Positions 57,500 through 64,000 of a DNA stretch of 64,000 bases are shown here, one piece after another. The stretch's first letter is position 1; every line of letters begins with the position of its first letter. The stretch spans positions 8,453,017-8,517,016 of the forward strand of contig OX638134.1 in the NCBI GenBank assembly GCA_951804985.1. The letters run 5' to 3'. The position numbers and the translations under genes are program-made. Below the pieces are notes generated by a model. That model had not been told where the DNA came from, searched no databases, and worked only from the letters and a program-made list of their open reading frames with translations. This DNA comes from Dryomyza anilis (Eukaryota > Arthropoda > Insecta > Diptera > Dryomyzidae).

Positions 57500-59420
57500 A
57501 AACTGGACAGTCATAATATATGGCTGGTTATTGGCAGTATACTGACAGATTTCTGTTAAAAGCGCAGCAATCAGTCAAATTTGACGCAGTGTACACCATT
57601 TAGTTTGATTTTGATCAAAAACACCTACTTTCCTAAAGCAGTTGTTACGCAGGCAATACGCGTTTATAAAAATTAATACATGCCACGGCAGATTTTTGGA
57701 ATATTCAATTTAGATTTTAGGTGTAAAAGGCAGTCATTCGTACACAGTCCAAGGCATATTGAAAATTATTATTGACAGACTTCGGCTGACACCTTATATT
57801 TCCGAATGTTAAATGTTCGTGGCAAATATCTGACAGCCAAAGACAACCCTTTTGGCAACATTTTTTTAGCAGACATATGTGGAATTTGTATATAAAGCTG
57901 TTTTGTTTTCCCAAAATATGCCGGGAATCTACGTTTAAAATTCTATAAAATTTGATAATCTCCAATAAACTTCCAACCAACTTCCATTTATCTGTGTGTT
58001 TGCCAGAAATATGCCTGAAATTATGTCCAATTACCAAATATTGTGGAATTTTTGGGACATATAAAGTCAAAATAAAGTTTTTGATACAAATTTCGCATAT
58101 GTTTGGTCTTTCGAAAAATCTTTCAAAAAAAATGATTTTAGTCTTCCGTGCGCCTGCCAAAAATTGTGCCCAGGAATAACATTTGACTGGATGATATTTG
58201 TTCTACGGCAGACAACAGGCAGGTTGCCTTTCTCTGCCAACAATCTGTCGATATACTACTTAAAAACTCCAGTGGTTGCCAGCCTGCTGTACATTTTGTG
58301 TGGGATGTTTATATCTACGGCAGACAACAGGCAGGTTGCCTTTGTCTGCCAACAATCTGTCGATATACTATTTAAAAACTCCAGTGGTTGCCAGCCTGCT
58401 GTACATTTTGTGTGGGAAGTTTATATCCCGAGGCAAAATGTCTGTCATTTTCAGGAACATTTCCGACAAACACACAGATAAGTGGAAGTTGGTTTGAAGC
58501 GTATGGCAGATTACCAAAAATTGTGAAATTTAATAGCAGTATTCTGACATTTTTTCGGATATAAAAGCTGCATTTATCTGCTTAAAATATTTCCAAAATT
58601 TGTTTCTAAACTGCATGCCAAAGATTTTGTCTTGATATAGAATTTTTACCCGAGACAAAATATTTGGCATTTTCAGGAATATTTCGGACATATTTCCAGT
58701 AAACACACATATCCATGGATGTGTATTGCAGGTTGTAAAAGTTGGTGGAATTTTAATGGAAAATTCACGTCATATTTTAGGAATGGGCAGAAAATAGGCA
58801 GCTTTTGATACAAACTCCGTCATGTCTGCTTGAAATACAGAGACAAAATTTCTGGAATTTTTCAGGAATATTTCGGTCATATTTCAGGCAATCACAGAGA
58901 TAGGTGACATATATTGGGAGTGTATAGCAGGTTGTAAAAGGTTTTGGAATTTTAGTGGCACTTTCATATTTTGGGATCGGGCCAAAATAGACATCTTTTG
59001 ATTCAAACTTCGCCATTCTCTACTTGAAATCTTTCGAAAATATGTTTCTTAATGGCCCTGATCATGCCAAAAATTTTGTCTTAGGAAATGTTTGTTCTAT
59101 GGCAGACAACAGACAGATTTTGGTACAAACGCTGTCATTGTCTGACGTAAATCTGTTGATTTACTGCTGTTGTCTTGAGAAATGTTTGTTCTATGACAGA
59201 CAACAGACAGATTTTGGTACAAACTCTGCCGAAAATCTGTTGATTTATTGGTTGAAAGCTGCTTTTTCTTTTCTACCCGAGACAAAATTTCTGGCAATTT
59301 CAGGATTAATTCGGGCATATTTCCGACAAACACTTAGAGATATGGCAGGTTATTATTTTTTTTGTTATTTTAATGGCAGATTAATGGTATATTTTGGGAA
59401 CTGACAGATAGCAGGCTTGT
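57500..59420 (+). repeat. Degenerate ~190-220-bp tandem family rich in GGCAGACAA
   Basis: Landmarks TTTCAGGAATATTTCGG (58452 as a variant, 58671, 58860, 59299), GCAGGTTGTAAAAG and GATACAAACT recur at about 190-220 bp. Two young local duplications sit inside. One is a 112-bp pair starting TACGGCAGACAACAGGCAGG at 58204 and 58316; the other is a 94-bp pair starting AATGTTTGTTCTATG at 59087 and 59181. Open frames of up to 147 codons here are fragmentary and share the repeat structure. Confidence 0.75.
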
Positions 59421-59512
59421 GATACAAACCTTTGTCTCCTTAAAATTTTTCGAAAAAAAAAAAAAATTCTGTCCTGCCAAAAATGTTGTCTTTGGTATTA
59501 CCGTTCATTTAT

Positions 59513-59860
59513 TTTGTCTGGGGAGTTTATATAATTTAAAACTTTGAATGCCATACGATAGTTTAATATTTTTCTCATTATATTGTAAAATATTTTAAAA
59601 ATACAAAGTAAAAAAATAAATTAAATAATTTTAAACCATTAAAGCCTTGCACAAAATATTTCTAAACTGTCTTTCGAAAAAATATTTCTAAACTGTCCTG
59701 CTAAAAATTTTGTCTGGGGAGTTTATATATTTTAAGACTTGGAATGCCATATGATAGTTTAATATTTTTTCTCATTATATTGTAAAATATTTTAAAAATA
59801 TAAAGTTAAAAATAAATGAAATAATATTAATCCATTAACGCCTTGCATAAACAAGTATTT
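59513..59860 (+). repeat. Two-copy 196-bp tandem duplication
   Basis: GTCTGGGGAGTTTATATA and TCTCATTATATTGTAAAATA recur 196 bp apart (GGGAG at 59521 and 59717), with the same order of motifs through CCATTAA-GCCTTGCA. Confidence 0.85.
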
Positions 59861-60510
59861 GACAATAATAATAATAAAAATACTCAACATTCTACATAAT
59901 TCACTAATGTTGATTTTAACTATATACTCAGTTTTTTAATATAACATAGCGTTTTTAAGAAAATTGCTATGGAAATGTTAAGCCTTTCTCAGCCACTTTT
60001 TAGAGTAAAACAAATATAGTGTCTTACACAACTAGTTTTCGAAAAAAAATTAAAAGCAATTTTTATACTAAATGTCTAGTCTAATTTTTACTAACTAACT
60101 AATGCTAATACTCCAATAGGTTTTGAAGATATTTGAATTTAAACGTTGATTTTTTGGAATATTTTTGAATTATTTTTTTTAGCATTTTGAAAACAAGAAG
60201 CACATGAAAACAAGAAAATGATACATGGCTATCGAGAGCATACTCCAAAGTAATGATTACAGTTTTAAAAATTTGTCCATCCATGTTCAATTTTCTAAAA
60301 TAGAATCAAAATCAGCAATTAAATGTTGAAACAGAATTTATGTATTGCATATCTTTAGAAAACATTTGTCACGTTTTGGAGAGTATTTTAATTGTACTTT
60401 ATATGCAATTTTAAAATTATATATGCCAGTGTGCTGAAAAATACATCCTCAGTTTAGATATTAAAATTTAAACTTAAAGCAGCAAGATCATTAAATAGAG
60501 TTGGTCATGT

Positions 60511-60715
60511 TTGAAGATAATGGGCGTTAAAAGGTTAAATAAAGTAGGTATTAAATATAAATATAACTTATACATTATACATTATAAATATACAAATACT
60601 TGTAGAGCATCGTAATTGAAGATAATGGGCGTTAAAGGGTTACATAAAGTAGGTATTAAATATAAATATAACTTATACATTATAAATATAAAACTATTTG
60701 TAGAGCATCGTAATA
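60511..60715 (+). repeat. Two-copy 105-bp tandem duplication
   Basis: TTGAAGATAATGGGCGTTAA occurs at 60511 and 60616. Both copies continue through AAAGTAGGTATTAAATATAA and TTGTAGAGCATCGTAA with few differences. Confidence 0.9.
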
Positions 60716-60719
60716 AGGG

Positions 60720-61960
60720 TACAATTCAGATGCAAATTTATTATTTCCAGTCCAATTATAGATGACGCTTTCTTTCTCCATTTAGTTTATCTATTATTAA
60801 TTTAGTTTTTATAACAAGCATTATATATTTATATTATTCTTTATTATGATTTACATTAATTTAAATATAAAACAATTTATTTATCCTAACAAAAGGAAAA
60901 AAGCAATAAGCATTTGAATATTAAATGACTATGAGAATTGCACAAATGCCATAATGCATGAATGTGCTGCATAGCTTTTGGCGCATATGCGAGTTAATTT
61001 AATTAAAAAGCGCACCAACAGCGAGTGAAGTCAAAGCAAAATTTTATATAAAAAAAAATAAAAAAAAAAATAAAAAACTTAAAACGGAAATAATTATTTC
61101 CAATCCAGCAGTCAATTATAAAATTGCGTAATAAATATAAAAATTAAATTAATACAATTGCATGTATAAAATTAACTTGACAACGTTTATCAACCGCTTT
61201 TTAAGTTTTTTTTTTTTCAACTTATAAAATAAAAGTTCATATTATTTAACAGCTTAATTTGGTTTTAATGTGGCGATTTTCTTTAGTACACAAGCACTGT
61301 GTGCAGCTGTGGTGTATATTGCCAGTTTTCGCATTAATTACAACAACTCGCAGCAGCAACAAAACATGAATAATGACGCGATCGTAATGTCGCGATAATA
61401 ATTGGATGCTTTAATTTTATTTTATTGTTATATTCAGTTTTATTTTTGCTGCTACTGCTATACATTTTGCTGTTCTTACCATTGTAGCCAATGCAAACAA
61501 TGTAATGAGCAAAAAAAAAACAACTTTAAAAAAATAAGTTTAATGTATTTAACATACAAATTAGGTCACGAAAACATTTTAAGCTTTGGCAGCATGTTCA
61601 AAAAAAAAGCTCATCGTAAGCATTTTTATTGTATTCATAAAAATGGCGGCAAATACATTATAGCTAGTTGTTAATAAGCTTTTGCAGACAAAAACAAAAA
61701 CAAATTTGCAATAAAGCACTTTTAATGTTTTTAAATCAAGTTGTAAATTTTGTTTTCTATTGTTTTTGCAAAATATATAAAATCAAAATTGACTTTTTAA
61801 TTGTAGCACATCATATCAAAATTTAGTACAGCTTTAAAGCTCGTTTTATGCACCATTTAAAAAATGTAACATAGTTCTAAAGTACTTTAAACGTATTTGA
61901 GGCTTAAAAGCTCGTGTTGTGAATTAGTTTCACATAATTTTCATTTTCTTATGAATATTC
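60720..61960. other. AT-rich sequence, nothing recognised
   Basis: It contains short open frames (for example 61402-61674, 90 codons) with no motifs, and poly-A/poly-T runs. No RNA gene seen. Confidence 0.3.
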
Positions 61961-61977
61961 ACTATTTACGCAATTTA

Positions 61978-62155
61978 GGATGTTGCTGTACATCTGTTGA
62001 ACGCATTATGTTTATATCATGTTGTACTCACGTTGTACAGCAACATGTTTGTAGCAACAAAGATAATAATTTGGCAAAGCCCTAAAGCTTTGCTTAGAAG
62101 TTATTTACAAGAAGACTACTGACCACACAGACGTGTTTTCAAGAAGAAAACAGAA
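61978..62155 (+). mobile_element. Partial LTR-like segment, left copy
   Basis: Positions 62079-62152 match 63059-63138 through AAAGCTTTG/AAAGCTTTTT, ACAAGAAGACTACTGACCA and CAAGAAGA-GACAG, at an offset of 980 bp. An inverted pair TGTTGCTGTACA / TGTACAGCAACA lies at 61981 and 62034. Since the right copy leads to an LTR 3' end and primer binding site, this may be part of the same or a second LTR, split from the rest by the element at 62157-63042. Confidence 0.4.
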
Positions 62156-62156
62156 A

Positions 62157-63042
62157 AAAAATGTACATCATATTGATGAATTTCTTTCTTCAAACCATGA
62201 TTCATTGTATTGAAGAACCATTCATAATATTAATTACTACTGCCATCAATGTTATGAATGTTATCATAAATATGAAGAACGTTTGGTAACTGTCGAAAAA
62301 GTGTTCTTCAATGTGATGAACTGTATGTCAAGAATACATTTCATCAGATTAATGAACAAAAATATAAAATACAACATATATGTACTTCATATTGAAGAAC
62401 GCTGTTCATTAAACCAAATTTCTATCAACATTTTTTTTTCTTTCGTTCATTTTTTGCCTTACTTTTCAGTTCTCAAATAGTTCTTGAGTGTTATTTCTTA
62501 TATAATGCTTGCTCGACATGCATAAATTAGTAAAGTGTTTTATAATATATTTATAATTACAACTTTTTATTAATAAAAAGTTATATTTATAAAAAAATAT
62601 ATTTTGAAAAAAAAAATTTTTTTTGAAGAACAATTTTTTATTTTAAAGAAACATTTTTTTTTGGAAAAATTTTTATTTCGACAAAAATTTTTTTTTTTTA
62701 TTTTTTTTTACATTTTTTTTTTACATTTTTTTTCGAAGTTTTTTTTATATTTTTTTTTTTTTTGGAAATTTTTTTTTGATCGAAATTTTTTTTTCGCTAA
62801 TTTTTTTTTTAAAACACATTTTCAAATTATTTTATAATTTTTAAATATTATGAACAAATTCATCAATATGACAATTCAAATTCATTGTATTGAAGATTTT
62901 GTTCATATATATAATGAATGCATTCATTAATATGTCATTTAGTGAACGGTGTTATCAATATGATGAATCTGGTAGTTGGTGAAAAAATGCATAATATTTA
63001 TGAATAAATTCATCATATTGACGAATTTTTTTTCGGTGTAGA
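62157..63042. mobile_element. TTCATCATATTGATGAA family, copy 2 (possible element)
   Basis: The ends AAAAAAAATGTACATC and ATTTTTTTTCGGTGTA are loosely inverted. Many TTCATCAATATGA/TCATATTGATGAA motifs occur at both sides and an A/T-only tract fills 62590-62830. The left 300 bp match copy 1 at 50300-50640. It sits between the two LTR-like copies, as expected for an insertion into an LTR element. There is no recognisable transposase. Confidence 0.45.
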
Positions 63043-63380
63043 TATGTTGAGTGCATGAGCCCAAAAGCTTTTTTTCAAAGTTATATACAAGAAGACTACT
63101 GACCAAACAGACTTGGACAATCGTCAAGAAGAGGACAGTAAGCAATTCTTTTGAAATTAATGATTTGAAATCATTAATTGCATTTGTGCATATTAAGGAT
63201 GTTTATATTGAGACCACACAGAGTATCAATATAAACAAATATATTTAATAGTTTTACTGGCAGCGCTCCCACGACGTTGTCATATAATAAACAAATGGAA
63301 TAAAGCCAAACGGCTAACAACTAAAACGCGTGTTCGTTTTTCCTTTTTAGTAAGGCTTTATCGTTTTCGATAAAGTTCAC
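63043..63380 (+). mobile_element. LTR of a Ty3/gypsy-type retrotransposon (3' part)
   Basis: This sequence ends immediately before a primer binding site and contains AATAAA signals (63267 and 63300) typical of an LTR. The left boundary is obscured by the element ending at 63042. The matching LTR and the internal pol gene lie outside the window or are lost. Confidence 0.5.
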
Positions 63381-63397
63381 TGGCGCAGTCGGTAGGA
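63381..63397 (+). other. Primer binding site, tRNA-Ser type
   Basis: TGGCGCAGTCGGTAGGA is complementary to the 3' end of insect serine tRNA, as known for the Drosophila 17.6 and 297 group of Ty3/gypsy elements. It marks where minus-strand DNA synthesis starts and sets the LTR boundary at about 63380. Confidence 0.75.
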
Positions 63398-63510
63398 CTC
63401 TACGTTAGAGTTCTTATATATTAATATTTAATGTAGCAATTTTAAGAAAATTAATATAAAAAGAACGAACAAACGCGACAAAATTTTTAATACACCAGAA
63501 ATCGTAAACA

Positions 63511-63642
63511 ATGAAAGATGTAACCACGTGCAGGTCTACTAATCCACCAAAACGGAAAAAAAGTTCTAAAATCCAGAAGGAGTCAAATAATACGACGATC
63601 CAGAAAAAGAGTCGCTACACTCAGAAGAAAATGTACCATTAA
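63511..63642 (+). CDS. Short basic open frame after the primer binding site
   Basis: A 43-codon frame with a Lys/Arg-rich stretch (PPKRKKSSKIQKES) starts 114 bases after the primer binding site, where a gag gene would begin. A second frame continues briefly past its stop with acidic residues (STQWYDDELI). This suggests a frameshifted start of gag, but no gag domain is recognisable in so short a piece. Confidence 0.2.
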   Translation: MKDVTTCRSTNPPKRKKSSKIQKESNNTTIQKKSRYTQKKMYH

Positions 63643-63665
63643 GTACTCAATGGTACGACGATGAA

Positions 63666-64000
63666 TTAATAGTTTTTTCTTTTTGAATCAAAAGTTTTCT
63701 AATTAATTTGATAGTATTCGAAAAATTCATTACCATTAATCTAAATATTTCAGTATTATTATTTTTAATAGAATAAATACTATTGTTTTAATGGTTTCCT
63801 CCTATAATAATAAACGTGGCATAAAAAACATAAACACGAATATAAACTTGTTCGTTTTGTACGTCATTCGACGTGTTTGCGTTTGCTCAAAATGGTCGCA
63901 TGCATTTTTTGTAATAATTCACATAATTAAACGCAACATTGGTAAGGACTTAATGTATTTAATGTAAATTCATTATATTTAACCATTTTCTATTTATTAC
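63666..64000. other. AT-rich end of window
   Basis: 63666-63795 resembles the AATAGTATT element at 33181-34795 (ATTAATAGTTTTTT, TTGATAGTATTC, AATACTATTG), possibly a small solo copy inserted in the LTR element. The rest, to 64000, shows nothing recognisable. Confidence 0.3.

Overview
This is an AT-rich, intron- or intergenic-type stretch of an insect genome, most likely a higher fly (Diptera), and perhaps a fruit fly of the Tephritidae. The evidence is a DD37E mariner-type transposon, a tRNA-Ser primer binding site of the kind used by insect Ty3/gypsy elements, a LINE reverse-transcriptase fragment of a type common in flies, and a single-exon cyclophilin-like gene. Nothing looks bacterial: there are no operons, ribosome-binding sites or CRISPR arrays. 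Most of the long open frames are products of tandem repeats.

Only one convincing host protein gene is visible. It lies on the minus strand at 40040-41056 and encodes a 338-residue divergent, probably inactive cyclophilin with a CFAP97-like N-terminus. A candidate non-coding/start-codon exon sits at 24279-24384 on the plus strand, and a GAGA-rich possible promoter/leader lies near 1060-1450.

Mobile elements: a palindromic Mutator-like MITE (69-404); a 1288-bp mariner with a DD37E triad and one frameshift (15233-16520); a diverged dispersed repeat (17278-18460); a 1155-bp hAT-like fold-back element (29554-30708); a PIF/Harbinger-like MITE (44625-44851); two copies of a TA-flanked MITE (45379-46018 and 48570-49309); an unclassified 996-bp element packed with TACGG/CCGTA motifs (46451-47446); a LINE fragment (54889-55451); and LTR-retrotransposon remnants with a primer binding site (63381-63397). 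AT-rich elements with ACACTGAAAAA-type ends are proposed at 7531-9457, 33181-34795 and 62157-63042.

Tandem repeats dominate. A 19-bp satellite (TTTTTCACTAAAAATTCAA) covers roughly 9-10 kb in about nine blocks in both orientations, with a 418-bp higher-order unit at 28478-29540. At least ten other, unrelated tandem families occur: a 12-bp family (3540-5320), a ~170-bp family with a conserved CTCGAAGGACCA core (6245-7190), an 8-bp (23683-24208), a 10-bp (25530-26460), a 15-bp (51280-52040) and a 16-bp family (54160-55560), a ~156-bp pyrimidine-rich family (20000-22800), a 39-bp family (33350-34600), and ~200-bp families at 57500-59560. Several transposons sit inside these arrays, so the arrays predate those insertions.
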